Part shown: one piece after another, positions 53,615 through 62,281 of the stretch
Position numbering within the stretch: position 1 is the stretch's first letter
Layout: each line of letters opens with the position of its first letter
From: Terriglobales bacterium
Lineage (GTDB): Bacteria > Acidobacteriota > Terriglobia > Terriglobales > Acidobacteriaceae
NCBI GenBank assembly: GCA_035691485.1
Contig: DASSIZ010000103.1
Location: 1 to 64,000, forward strand
Reading direction: 5' to 3'
DNA: 64,000 bases
Program-made: the position numbers and the translations under genes
Notes under the pieces: model-generated
What the model saw: the letters and a program-made list of their open reading frames with translations, nothing else
What the model was told of the DNA's origin: nothing
Database searches by the model: none

Positions 53615-53728
53615 ATGGGGCGCAAACAACGTTCAGACCTCCGGTTATCAAATCGGGAATTCTGGCTTCTGATCGCGGCTATGTGCCTTCTCGCTATTCT
53701 CGTAATGGTGAGGAAATTACTGCGCTGA
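53615..53728 (+). CDS. 37-residue single-span membrane micropeptide
   Basis: ATG 53615 to TGA 53726-53728 encodes MGRKQRSDLRLSNREFWLLI followed by AAMCLLAILVMVRKLLR. The N-terminus has four Arg/Lys residues, one hydrophobic helix of about 18 residues follows, and the C-terminus ends RKLLR. This is a clean small membrane protein layout. It has no ribosome binding site but sits at exactly leaderless distance from a strong promoter. It lies in the gap between the Ycf48-like gene and the HtrA-like gene, with no overlap to either. No family recognised. Confidence 0.6.
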   Translation: MGRKQRSDLRLSNREFWLLIAAMCLLAILVMVRKLLR

Positions 53729-53846
53729 ATATCCAGCCCAAGCAGCCCTAGACCTATCAAGAAGCGATCTGGTATTTCGGCAAACCCGACAACGGGTTGC
53801 CTCGACCTAGGGGCTGGGACCGGCCTCGAACATAAAAATCCAAATG

Positions 53847-54881
53847 CTAGCGCAAGTTGTCGGAGACTGCCGGAACGCTGAACTCCGTGGCCGAAGACTC
53901 GTCGCTCGCTACTTCCGCTCGTGCCGGCTTGGTTTTCAGGCGTGGCTTCTGGGCCTCCGCGATCAGCGGCTTCAGCGCTTCGACGGAGATGCCGAGTGTT
54001 CCCCCGGCGAAGCCGTCAATGTAGGCGGCGTTCACGCCGATTACCTGGCCGTCGGAATTAAACACCGGCCCGCCACTGCCGCCCTGCGCTGTGGGCGCGT
54101 CGTAGATGAGCTTGTCCTCGACCACGTCGCCGAGATGGCCGTAGGTCGCCGACGGACGAATCAGATAGTGTTGCGCCAGGTCGCGCGCGATCTCAATCGT
54201 CTCGCGCGAATATGCCAGCCGCTTGTAAACCTTGCGCGGCGACTTTGCCAGCATCGCCGTCACGCCCATCGGATAGCCGACCACGACCACCGCATCGCCG
54301 GGCACCGCGGCGTTGGCGGCCAACGGTACCGGCCGCGGAATGGATTCTTCTGGAGGCGACGAGAAGCGCGCCACCGCCAGGTCGTGTCCTCGCGACACCG
54401 TCACATCCGTGAGTTCCACCGGGTTCGAGTGGCCAGGGAAAAAGGCCATCAGTTTTTCGATCTTGGGCACCGCGCCGAGGCGAATCTGCGTCTGGTCTTC
54501 CTCGTCTTCAAACCATGGCTCGACCACATGGCGATTGGTAGCAATAAGCCCATCGGCGACCACGAAGCCGGTGCCGGAGACGCGGGTGCGCACCGGCCGA
54601 TAAAATCGGCGTCCCCGTCCGCCCGGTGTCAGCGAGTAAAGTGCGTAGACGTAGCAGATGGAGTCGCGATGCCGCGCTACCACCACGCTGGGCATCGCTT
54701 GCTCCTGCGACAGCCGGCTGACCTGCGCCGTCAGCCGCGTCACCATTTCTGTCATGCGGGCGTTCTGCCGGGTTGTGGCGGGAATACGCGAGATCGCAAC
54801 GAGGGCTGCGAGAATCAGCGCCAGCAGCGCTCCGCATAGGAAAGCGTGCGCCGTGGCCGCGAGCTTGGTTCGAGCTTTCAC
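53847..54881 (-). CDS. membrane-anchored trypsin-like (HtrA-type) serine protease
   Basis: A 344-residue S1C-type protease with one N-terminal membrane helix (FLCGALLALILAALVAIS, about residues 14-31) and a short coiled segment. The catalytic triad is legible: His in DGLIATNRHVV, Asp in SRGHDLAVARF and Ser in AQGGSGGPVFN, and the chymotrypsin fold ends LKPLIAEAQK. There is no PDZ domain, unlike DegP or DegS. It may act in envelope quality control. The 110-base gap to the glutaredoxin gene separates the two minus-strand genes. Confidence 0.88.
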   Translation of the reverse strand: MKARTKLAATAHAFLCGALLALILAALVAISRIPATTRQNARMTEMVTRLTAQVSRLSQEQAMPSVVVARHRDSICYVYALYSLTPGGRGRRFYRPVRTRVSGTGFVVADGLIATNRHVVEPWFEDEEDQTQIRLGAVPKIEKLMAFFPGHSNPVELTDVTVSRGHDLAVARFSSPPEESIPRPVPLAANAAVPGDAVVVVGYPMGVTAMLAKSPRKVYKRLAYSRETIEIARDLAQHYLIRPSATYGHLGDVVEDKLIYDAPTAQGGSGGPVFNSDGQVIGVNAAYIDGFAGGTLGISVEALKPLIAEAQKPRLKTKPARAEVASDESSATEFSVPAVSDNLR

Positions 54882-54990
54882 CGAGCTGTGCCCGGCTGGT
54901 TCACCGGGGCTGCTAGATTGGACTTCTCGGCTGGAATCAGGGATGCCTGATCGGGGACGAGGAAGGCGGGCAACTCCGGGCCGTGCGGGC

Positions 54991-55260
54991 TCAGTCGTTG
55001 GCGGCGAGGTCGTCTACGCCAAGCAACCTGCTCATTTCGTCATACAGGAAACCCTCGCCGGGACGGTAAGGCTGGACCCAGACACCGTCAATCACAAACT
55101 GCGGGATACCGCGCTTGCCCGTCTGGGCTACGATCTCCTGCGCCGCGCCGGGCGTTTCCTCGATGTCGATTTCTTTGTAAGGAATGTTGTGTTTGGCGAG
55201 AAATCGTTTGGCAATGTGGCAGTCAGGACACCAGTTGGAGGAATACACGATCAGTTCCAT
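54991..55260 (-). CDS. glutaredoxin-like thiol protein
   Basis: An 89-residue thioredoxin-fold protein with active site WCPDC at residues about 10-14 and the cis-Pro motif GIPQFVIDGV. It starts MELIVYSSNWCPDC, a mycoredoxin or glutaredoxin-like opening (the usual CPYC/CVYC is CPDC here). ATG 55260 was preferred over the upstream TTG. It would reduce protein disulfides or mixed disulfides in the cytoplasm. Confidence 0.88.
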   Translation of the reverse strand: MELIVYSSNWCPDCHIAKRFLAKHNIPYKEIDIEETPGAAQEIVAQTGKRGIPQFVIDGVWVQPYRPGEGFLYDEMSRLLGVDDLAAND

Positions 55261-55409
55261 GTAGCTCTGCAAGACCTCAGAATGTGCAGTTTGCGCGGGC
55301 CAGCCCGCTATTACTGAGTAGATGATCCAGAGCAGGATTGGATGCGTGAATCAGGATCGAGTGCCTGAGTACTTAAGTAACGTACTCGAATCACGAGCAG
55401 CGCTGGCCG

Positions 55410-57281
55410 CTACCTTTTCGCAAAGCGCTTGATCCAGCCGGGTTCGCGGACGTGCTCCTCTTCCAGACGCTTCAGGCGCGCCGCCATGATTCCGGAGCGG
55501 CCCAGGTAGCCCACCATCTGCGTCGGATCCGTGCGGCTGACCACCAGCAGGCGGCCCACGCGGTTGTGCAGCATCTTCTCCGCCGCCGTGTAGAGCAGTT
55601 CATCCGGATAGGTCACGATCAGCGTCTTACTGCCTGCCTCCAGCACCGTCATGGCGCCGGCCGGGTCCTGCTCCAGCGCGCGCAGCACGTCTCCCCGAGT
55701 GATGATGCCTTTGAGCTTGGCATCGGCGTCCACCACCGGCCACGCGTAGTGGCGCAAGTGGGGGTCGTTGGAGGCGAGGCGCCGCGCCAGTTCCGCCACG
55801 GTCAACGTTTCAGGAATGGTGGAGATGTCGGTAGACATGGTCTCCGACACCGGGACGGATTGCAGCACGTCGGGTTCATAGTCCTGGTGAATGTGCAGGC
55901 CGCGGCGCGCCAGCTTCTCGGTCATGATGGAGGTTTGCGTGAAGAACATGGAAATACCGTCGGCGATGACGCACACCAGCATGAGCGGCAGCACGGAGTT
56001 GTAGTCGCGCGTGATTTCGAAGGCAAAGATGATGAAGGTAAAAGTGGCGCGCGACGCCGCGCCGAATACCGCGCCCATGGCAACCAGCGCGAAGGCGCCC
56101 GGCGCGAGGTGCGTTCCGAGCCCGTAATTCAGTCCCAGGGCGAAAGCGCCGCCCATGGCCGCGCTCGACATGAACATGGGCGCCAGCAGGCCGCCGGAAG
56201 TGCCCGAGCCCAGCGAGATCACCAGCGCCAGAGCCTTGAACAGCAAGACCAGGAGAAGCGTTTTCAGCAGCAGCTGGTTGTTGAGAATGGCGGTGATGGT
56301 GTCATAGCCGACGCCAAGCACGCGCGGAACGAAATAGCCGATGATGCCGAGGCCGAGCGCGCCGATGGCCGGCCACCACATGTCGTCCAGCGGCAATCTT
56401 TCGAACTGGTCTTCCACCCAATAGAGCAGCTTGCTGAAGCCAACCGCGGCGAGCCCGCAGAGCACGCCGAGCACGACGTACCACGGCAGCGCCGCCGGTA
56501 GTCCGAAGTCGACGGCCGAGACCTTGAACATCTGTCCCGGCCCCATCAGTTCGATGTGCACGCTGGTGGCGATGGTGGCAGCGATCACCAACGGGATAAA
56601 CGAACGCGACTTGAATTCAAAGAGCAGCAACTCGATGGCGAGCACGACGGCGGCGATGGGTGTGTTGAAGGTCGCCGCCATGCCGGCGCCGGCGCCGCAG
56701 GCCAGCAGTACTTTGCGTTCGGCGGCGGTCATGTGAAAGAGCTGGCCGACCAAAGAGCCGACGGAGCCACCGGTCTGGATGATGGGACCTTCAGCGCCGA
56801 AGGGGCCGCCGGTGCCGATCGCAATCGCTGCCGAGATCGGCTTCAGAATGGCCACCTTGGGCTCGATTTTGCTGCGGTTGACGAGCACAGCTTCCATAGC
56901 TTCGGGAATCCCGTGGCCGCGGATTTTGGAGGAGCCGTACTTCGCCATGACTCCGACAACGATCCCGCCGACGACCGGGATGACGATCACCCACAGGCCG
57001 AGCGTGTTCGCCTCGGGGCTGCGAAAACGAAACGAAAGCTGGTGATAAAAGGATAGGTTGGTGAACAGGCCGATCAGGTTATAAAGGACCCAGGCGATGA
57101 CGCCCGCGCCGGCGCCGATCGCGGCCGCCAGAAAAGACACCAGCAGCATGCGAAACTTCACCGCCGTGGGAATGGGGCCTTCGACGAGCCCGGCGACACT
57201 GAGTCCAGATGCATCGTCAGAAGGGCGCTTGTTACGAGGTTGGTGATGGGAGGCCTTGTTGTGGTCTTGCGATTGTGTCAT
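55410..57281 (-). CDS. ClC-family chloride channel/transporter with CBS domains
   Basis: A 623-residue ClC protein. The membrane part has GHGIPEAMEAV, the chloride path segment GTGGPFGAEGPIIQTGGSVGS with the gating glutamate, ATFNTPIAAVVLAIELLLFEF and GSGTSGGLLAPMFMSSAAMGG. Two CBS domains (about residues 465-600) follow, with VSETMSTDISTIPETLTVAELARRL and VVDADAKLKGIITRGDVLRAL. E. coli-type transporters have GKEGP where this protein has GAEGP. The MarR regulator gene lies 14 bases upstream on the same strand, so it is likely expressed from a common transcript. Confidence 0.94.
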   Translation of the reverse strand: MTQSQDHNKASHHQPRNKRPSDDASGLSVAGLVEGPIPTAVKFRMLLVSFLAAAIGAGAGVIAWVLYNLIGLFTNLSFYHQLSFRFRSPEANTLGLWVIVIPVVGGIVVGVMAKYGSSKIRGHGIPEAMEAVLVNRSKIEPKVAILKPISAAIAIGTGGPFGAEGPIIQTGGSVGSLVGQLFHMTAAERKVLLACGAGAGMAATFNTPIAAVVLAIELLLFEFKSRSFIPLVIAATIATSVHIELMGPGQMFKVSAVDFGLPAALPWYVVLGVLCGLAAVGFSKLLYWVEDQFERLPLDDMWWPAIGALGLGIIGYFVPRVLGVGYDTITAILNNQLLLKTLLLVLLFKALALVISLGSGTSGGLLAPMFMSSAAMGGAFALGLNYGLGTHLAPGAFALVAMGAVFGAASRATFTFIIFAFEITRDYNSVLPLMLVCVIADGISMFFTQTSIMTEKLARRGLHIHQDYEPDVLQSVPVSETMSTDISTIPETLTVAELARRLASNDPHLRHYAWPVVDADAKLKGIITRGDVLRALEQDPAGAMTVLEAGSKTLIVTYPDELLYTAAEKMLHNRVGRLLVVSRTDPTQMVGYLGRSGIMAARLKRLEEEHVREPGWIKRFAKR

Positions 57282-57295
57282 CCCGGTCGGTTTTC

Positions 57296-57766
57296 CTAAC
57301 TGCGAGTTGTCGCCTTGCTGCGCGCGGGGCGCGAGCCATTCATGGTTTGAGTTTCGCGGATCACTTTCTTCAGGGCGCTAATCAGGCCGGGAGCCATGTC
57401 GCGGTATTCAACCCAGTGGCGCAATGCCAGCTCGTGAAGCACTTTGTCGCCACGCGGCGTAAGTTCCAGCATCACCTCGCGGCGGTCGGAATCGGAACGG
57501 CGACGCCGGATCAACGCGCGACGCACCAGCCGGTCCACAAGCTCTACTGTACTGTGATGCTGAATCTGCAACCTCTCGGCGACCGCGCCGATGCGCGGCG
57601 GCACTTCAGGGTCCATGCTCTTGAGGGTCAGCATCAGCTGGTATTGCTGCGGCTCCAACCCGCCGCCGCGCGCGGTGTCTTCGCTGAAACGCAGGAAGCG
57701 GCGGATCTGGTAGCGAAATTCCGCCATCAACTTGTAGTTGGGATAAAGAATTCCGCGCGGGCTCAT
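57296..57766 (-). CDS. MarR-family transcriptional regulator
   Basis: A 156-residue winged-helix regulator. The wHTH spans LEPQQYQLMLTLKSM, RIGAVAERLQIQHHSTVELVDRLVRRALIRRRRSDSDRREVMLELTPRGDKVL, the MarR signature with the DxRxxxLxLTxxG wing. Long dimerisation helices flank it. It is upstream of and in the same direction as the ClC gene, whose expression it probably controls. GAGGTGAGC precedes the ATG. Confidence 0.92.
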   Translation of the reverse strand: MSPRGILYPNYKLMAEFRYQIRRFLRFSEDTARGGGLEPQQYQLMLTLKSMDPEVPPRIGAVAERLQIQHHSTVELVDRLVRRALIRRRRSDSDRREVMLELTPRGDKVLHELALRHWVEYRDMAPGLISALKKVIRETQTMNGSRPARSKATTRS

Positions 57767-58099
57767 AAGCTCACCTCAACTTCAAGATGCCGAACGCTAA
57801 GGACTGGACCGGGCTGTCGTCGCCGGACGCAAAGCGCAGCATGCGCTGTCAATTGCGCCAGTCGAGCTAATACGAAAGGAACCTGGCTTTGCCCACCCCT
57901 ATTGGGCGTGATGCGGGTCGAGGAAATCTTAACGCAAGTCCAGCAAAATTCAATCACGATACGATGTATTTCCGGTATGGCACTTTTGTGCTTCGGCCAT
58001 GTTGCAATGTCGCCAAACCCACCGAGTACTAGGTGCCAGAGCGATGTACATTTAGAATGACGCGTTCAGCGATTCCGGTTGCACCCGATAGGAGGGGTC
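57767..58099. other. 333-base gap between MarR and purB with short palindromes
   Basis: It holds divergent promoters. Short perfect inverted repeats ATAC-GAT-GTAT (57959-57969) and GCAC-TTTT-GTGC (57980-57991) lie in it and could be MarR operators. A -10-like TAGAAT is at 58052-58057, and an AGGAGG ribosome binding site for purB is at 58090-58095. No small gene is seen. Confidence 0.4.
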
Positions 58100-59428
58100 T
58101 TGATCGCCCGTTATACGCGCCCGGAAATGGGCCGCATCTGGAGCGAGGAAAACAAGTTTCGCCAGTGGCTGGCAGTAGAAATAGCGGCGACGGAGACGCT
58201 GGCGGAAGCCGGACTGGTCCCTCACCAGGCCGCCAAGGCAATCCGCGAGAAGGCGGACGTCGAGTTGGCGCGCATCCAGCAGATCGAAGTCGAGGTGAAG
58301 CACGACGTGATTGCCTTCACAACTGCGGTTGCCGAGAAGATCGGCCCGGAGTCGCGCTGGCTGCATTTTGGGATGACCTCGAACGACGTGGTGGATACGG
58401 CGCAGGCGCTGCAGGTGAAGGCGGCGTCGGCGATCATCCTGGACGATCTGAAGCGGCTGCGTGACATCCTGAAGCGACGGGCGGTTGAATTTCAACACAC
58501 GGCGATGGTGGGGCGCACGCATGGCATGCATGCCGAGCCGATCACGTTTGGCCTGAAGCTGGCCAACTGGTACGCGGAAATGGTGCGCAACCTGGAGCGC
58601 TTTGAGCGGGCGGCGGAGGAAATGCGGGTCGGTAAGTTTTCCGGCGCGGTGGGAAACTTCGCGCACCTGGAGCCGGAGTCGGAAGAAAAGATTTGTGCGC
58701 GACTGGGGTTAGAGCCGGCGCCCATCTCGTCGCAAGTGATTCAGCGCGACCGCCATGCCAGCTACCTGGCGACGCTGGCAGTGATCGCTTCCTCGCTGGA
58801 CAACATGGCGGTGGAGCTTCGGCACCTGCAGCGCACCGAGGTCCGTGAGGCGGAAGAGTTCTTCAGTGAAAAGCAAAAGGGCTCGTCGGCGATGCCCCAC
58901 AAACGGAACCCGGTGAACTTCGAGCAGGTGAGCGGCCTGGCGCGGGTGGTCCGGTCCAACGCGCAGGCGGCGCTGGAGAATGTGGCCCTGTGGCACGAGC
59001 GTGACATCTCGCACTCATCAGTGGAGCGCATCATCCTGCCCGACTCGACGATACTCGCTGACTACATGCTGGCGAAGATGGCGAACTTGATCGACACGCT
59101 GGTGGTCTATCCCGAGCGCATGAAAGCTAACCTGGAGAGCACGGGCGGGCTGGTATTCAGCGGGCAATTACTGCTCGATCTGGTGGAGGGCGGGACGCTG
59201 ACCCGCGAAGAGGCATACCGCATCGTACAGCGCCATGCGATGAAGGCATGGCGGGAGGGCGGGAATTTCCGCGAACGGATTGAAGCGGATCCGGAGATCG
59301 CGTCGCGGTTTTCGAAGAAGCAGATCGAGAAAGCATTCGACCTGAAGCGGCAGTTGCGCAACGTAGACAAGATTTTTGCGCGGGTGTTTGGGGAAAGTAA
59401 AAAGGCGAAAGTACAAAGTAAAAAATAA
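58100..59428 (+). CDS. purB: adenylosuccinate lyase
   Basis: PurB splits fumarate from SAICAR and from adenylosuccinate in purine synthesis. The 442-residue protein has IARYTRPEMGRIWSEENKFRQWL at the start, HFGMTSNDVVDTA, the catalytic His region GRTHGMHAEPITFG, and the signature SSAMPHKRNP. The start is a TTG at 58100 preceded by AGGAGG at five bases; an earlier in-frame TTG has no ribosome binding site. The last 11 residues (ESKKAKVQSKK) are encoded by a repeat and are closely similar to the tail of the convergent acetyltransferase. It is far from purL and purF in this window. Confidence 0.96.
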   Translation: MIARYTRPEMGRIWSEENKFRQWLAVEIAATETLAEAGLVPHQAAKAIREKADVELARIQQIEVEVKHDVIAFTTAVAEKIGPESRWLHFGMTSNDVVDTAQALQVKAASAIILDDLKRLRDILKRRAVEFQHTAMVGRTHGMHAEPITFGLKLANWYAEMVRNLERFERAAEEMRVGKFSGAVGNFAHLEPESEEKICARLGLEPAPISSQVIQRDRHASYLATLAVIASSLDNMAVELRHLQRTEVREAEEFFSEKQKGSSAMPHKRNPVNFEQVSGLARVVRSNAQAALENVALWHERDISHSSVERIILPDSTILADYMLAKMANLIDTLVVYPERMKANLESTGGLVFSGQLLLDLVEGGTLTREEAYRIVQRHAMKAWREGGNFRERIEADPEIASRFSKKQIEKAFDLKRQLRNVDKIFARVFGESKKAKVQSKK

Positions 59429-59560
59429 GAAGTCAGAAGTGAAGAGCAGGAAGCAAAAGAAACGAGGACGAATTGAGTCGGCGCAAGATGCTTATTCTTA
59501 GTTTTCCGACTTCTGACTTCTGACTTTCTGTTTCTTACTTTCGACTTTCTCTGTCTCGCT
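59395..59560. repeat. inverted polypurine/polypyrimidine repeat extending two convergent ORFs
   Basis: Both sides consist of GAAAGTA and AGAAGTCAGAAGT words, in inverted orientation. AGAAGTCAGAAGT (59428-59440) pairs exactly with ACTTCTGACTTCT (59509-59521). The purB-side copy encodes ESKKAKVQSKK and the acetyltransferase-side copy ESKKQKVRSQKSEN. The pair can form a large stem-loop between convergent genes and might end transcription. Confidence 0.7.
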
Positions 59561-60127
59561 CTCCCAATCCTGGCGCAGGATAGCGTACATTCTGGCGTCG
59601 CGCGGGTGGCCGTGCAGAATGATGTTCTGCCGAAGCACACCTTCAAACTTCATTCCCGCCTTTTCCATCACGCGCCAGGAGCCGGTGTTTTCCACGTCGC
59701 AGCGGGCCTCGATGCGGTTGAGTTGCAGCGTGGCGAAACCGAAGTCGATCATGGCGCGAACGGCCTCCGTCATCAGTCCCTGCCCCCAATATTTGCGCGC
59801 CAGCGCGTAACCGACTTCCCCGCGCAAATTCATGATGCTGATGTCGTGATAGGCGCAACCGCCGATGATGGCGCCGTCGCGCACGTGTTGCAGACCCCAC
59901 ACCGGCGGCAGTCCCTCGTCATAGCCGCGGAGAGTGCGCTGCAGGAACTCGCGCGTGTCGTCCAGGGTGCGATGCGGCTCCCAGAACACGAAGCGAGTCA
60001 TTTCGGGATCCCGCGCGTAGGCGAAGACGTCGTCCGCATCCTCCATCCGCAGGCGCCGCAGCAGCATGCTGGGCGTGCGCAGATCGGGGAAATTGCGGAA
60101 GGTTCCCTGAAGCGCCGAGGCCTGCAT
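59498..60127 (-). CDS. GNAT-family N-acetyltransferase, RimJ-like, with repeat-encoded C-terminal tail
   Basis: A 209-residue acetyltransferase of the RimJ/RimL type. It has LLRRLRMEDADDVFAYARDPEMTRFVFWEPHRTLDDT, the acetyl-CoA segment GEVGYALARKYWGQGLMTEAVRAMIDFGF and LNRIEARCDVENTGSWRVMEKAGMKFEGVLR. The catalytic domain ends around residue 190; the last 19 residues (ETEKVESKKQKVRSQKSEN) are lysine-rich and come from the inverted repeat shared with purB. N-terminal protein acetylation is the usual job of this group; the substrate here is not known. Confidence 0.85.
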   Translation of the reverse strand: MQASALQGTFRNFPDLRTPSMLLRRLRMEDADDVFAYARDPEMTRFVFWEPHRTLDDTREFLQRTLRGYDEGLPPVWGLQHVRDGAIIGGCAYHDISIMNLRGEVGYALARKYWGQGLMTEAVRAMIDFGFATLQLNRIEARCDVENTGSWRVMEKAGMKFEGVLRQNIILHGHPRDARMYAILRQDWESETEKVESKKQKVRSQKSEN

Positions 60128-60252
60128 TTACGAAGGGTAACACGGGACTTGCATGACGCGTGTCCTTGTCGGACCTGCGGTCCACCGGCAGCCGGCTGGC
60201 CGAGTCCGTCACGGTGCTTCCTCAAGTTCCTGCTTCGCTTGCGGGCGGATGC

Positions 60253-60268
60253 TACACTCCCGCGCATG
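60253..60268 (+). promoter_or_regulatory. -10-like hexamer placed for leaderless transcription of the hydrolase gene
   Basis: TACACT at 60253-60258 ends exactly seven bases before the ATG at 60266. No ribosome binding site and no clear -35 hexamer are visible. Confidence 0.35.
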
Positions 60269-62281
60269 AAAATACGCCTAACTGCCGTGCTGCTGCTGAT
60301 TTGTGCTGCTTCCGCCCTCCCGGCGCGCGTGCTGCGTGTTGAGGTGGCATCGAGAAGCGACGTGCTCGGCGGGCAGTCGTTTGGAAGTGTGGGCGCCTAT
60401 GAGCGGATCAAGGGACGGGTGCACTTTGCGGTGGCGGTGGCCAATGCCCATAACCGGCGCATCGTGGACCTCGACAAAGCGGTCAACGCGAAAAATGGCG
60501 AGGTGGAGTTCTGGTCGGACTTCGTGCTGGTACGACCCAAAGAGATGGCGCGCGGCAACGGTTCCATGCTGCTCGAGGTCCCAAACCGCGGGCGATCGCG
60601 AATTATTAGGCTGGTGGATGGCGGGGATTGGGACCTGAGCCAAAGTGCCGGCGACGGTTGGCTGCTGGCGCGCGGGTACACGATCGTTGCGCTGGGATGG
60701 CAGTGGGATACCACCGGTGACGATGCGCTGCGCATGAGCGCGCCGGTGGCAAAAGATCATGGCAAAACCATCCACGGCCTGCTGCGGGGCGACCTGATGC
60801 CCTCGAAAGCGATGGATGACATTCCGCTCGGGCACCTGATCGTGGGCAGCATCGGCGGGAGCGAGTACCCGGTGGCGGCGCCGGACGATCCTCGGAACAC
60901 GCTGACGGTGCGGAATTCAAGAACGGCGGAGCGAGCAGTGATTCCGCGAGCGCAGTGGCGCTTTGGACACGTCGTCGACGGAAAGTTCGAGGACAGCAAC
61001 CGGCACATTCATCTCGCGGGAGGCTTCCAGCCGGGCAAGATTTACGAATACGTGTATGCGGTGGACGATCCGGTAGTTGCAGGACTGGGATTTGCCGCGG
61101 TGAGGGACTTCGCGTCGTACGCGAAACACGACAAAGAGGCGATCGCTCCTGCCGCGCGCGTGATTGCGGAAGGCATCTCGCAAAACGGCCGATTCCTCCG
61201 CGATTTCCTCTACCAGGGATTCAACGCGGATGAGCAGGGAAGAAAGGCGCTGGACGGGGTGCTGGCGCACGTGGCGGGAGCGGGACGGGGCAGCTTCAAC
61301 TACCGGTTTGCCCAGCCCTCGCGAGATGCGCAGCCGACTTCGTCGGTGTTTTTCCCCACTGATATTTTTCCGTTTACCGATGGTGAAGAAGTGGATCCGG
61401 CGGCGAGCAGGAAAGTGGCTTTTGGACTGCTCGATCTTGCATTCCTTGAAAAGGTGGTGCCGAAAATCTTTTTCTCCAATACTTCTTACGAGTACTGGGG
61501 CCGGGCAGCGTCGCTGATCCACACCAGCGCTGACGGCAAACGTGACGTTCCGCTGTCGAAGGAAGTTCGCATTTACCACTACACCGGGCTGCAACATTTT
61601 TCCGGCCCATTTCCGCCCGCCAAAGAAGAAGATGATCTTTTCGGACAGCAGCCGCAATCGCCACTGCCCATCCGGTATTTCTGGCGCGCCATGATCCAGA
61701 ACATGGACCAGTGGGTGCGCGGCACCGGCACACCGCCCGAGAGCCGATATCCAAGAATCGCCGATGGAACGCTGGTGCCGCTGGAGAAATACACGTTCCC
61801 ATCGATTCCGGGAGTGCAGCGTCCGCACGAGGTCAACGAGGCGTGGCATCTCGATTTTGGGCCTGACTGGCGCGAGGGTGTGCTGAGCGTGCAGCCGCCG
61901 AAGGTGGGTGCGGCGTTCCCAGTCCTGGTCCCGCAGACGGATGAGGACGGCAATGAGCGCGCCGGCGTGAGACTACCGGAGGTCAGCGTTCCGCTGGCGA
62001 CCTACACCGGCTGGAACCTGCGCGATCCTTCGATCGGAGCGGCCGACCAGCGAGTGTCGTTTGAAGGATCGTTCCTGCCGTTCGCGAAGACGGCAGAGCA
62101 ACGGAAGAAGAATGGCGATCCGCGCAAGGCTGTCGGCGAGCGTTACAGCGGGCGCGATGACTACCTGAAGCGGTTTGGCGCGGCGTTGGATGAGCTGGTC
62201 CGACAGAAATATTTGCTGGAAGATGACCGCGGCGTATTGATGAAATTGGGCGAACAGGAGTGGGAGTACGCGAACAAGTAG
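60266..62281 (+). CDS. exported alpha/beta-hydrolase domain protein (Abhydrolase_10-like)
   Basis: A 671-residue exported protein with signal peptide (LTAVLLLICAASALPARV). It begins VEVASRSDVLGGQSFGSVGAYERIKGRVHFAVAVANAHNRRIVDLDKAVNAKNGEVEFWSDFVLVRPKEMARGNGSMLLEVPNRG, the opening of the Abhydrolase_10 type. Later segments include VRDFASYAKHD, AEGISQNGRFLRDFLYQGFNADEQGRKALDGV (a GxSxNGR nucleophile-elbow-like segment), and GRGSFNYRFAQPSRD. The catalytic serine is probably in EGISQNGR. The substrate is unknown. It directly abuts the ychF gene on the opposite strand. Confidence 0.8.
   Translation: MKIRLTAVLLLICAASALPARVLRVEVASRSDVLGGQSFGSVGAYERIKGRVHFAVAVANAHNRRIVDLDKAVNAKNGEVEFWSDFVLVRPKEMARGNGSMLLEVPNRGRSRIIRLVDGGDWDLSQSAGDGWLLARGYTIVALGWQWDTTGDDALRMSAPVAKDHGKTIHGLLRGDLMPSKAMDDIPLGHLIVGSIGGSEYPVAAPDDPRNTLTVRNSRTAERAVIPRAQWRFGHVVDGKFEDSNRHIHLAGGFQPGKIYEYVYAVDDPVVAGLGFAAVRDFASYAKHDKEAIAPAARVIAEGISQNGRFLRDFLYQGFNADEQGRKALDGVLAHVAGAGRGSFNYRFAQPSRDAQPTSSVFFPTDIFPFTDGEEVDPAASRKVAFGLLDLAFLEKVVPKIFFSNTSYEYWGRAASLIHTSADGKRDVPLSKEVRIYHYTGLQHFSGPFPPAKEEDDLFGQQPQSPLPIRYFWRAMIQNMDQWVRGTGTPPESRYPRIADGTLVPLEKYTFPSIPGVQRPHEVNEAWHLDFGPDWREGVLSVQPPKVGAAFPVLVPQTDEDGNERAGVRLPEVSVPLATYTGWNLRDPSIGAADQRVSFEGSFLPFAKTAEQRKKNGDPRKAVGERYSGRDDYLKRFGAALDELVRQKYLLEDDRGVLMKLGEQEWEYANK

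Noticed and set aside
59404-59560. Polypurine tract as a CRISPR-like or triplex element
   Set aside because: The copies are inverted, degenerate and extend into coding sequence, with no spacer regularity; a dispersed repeat with hairpin potential explains it better.
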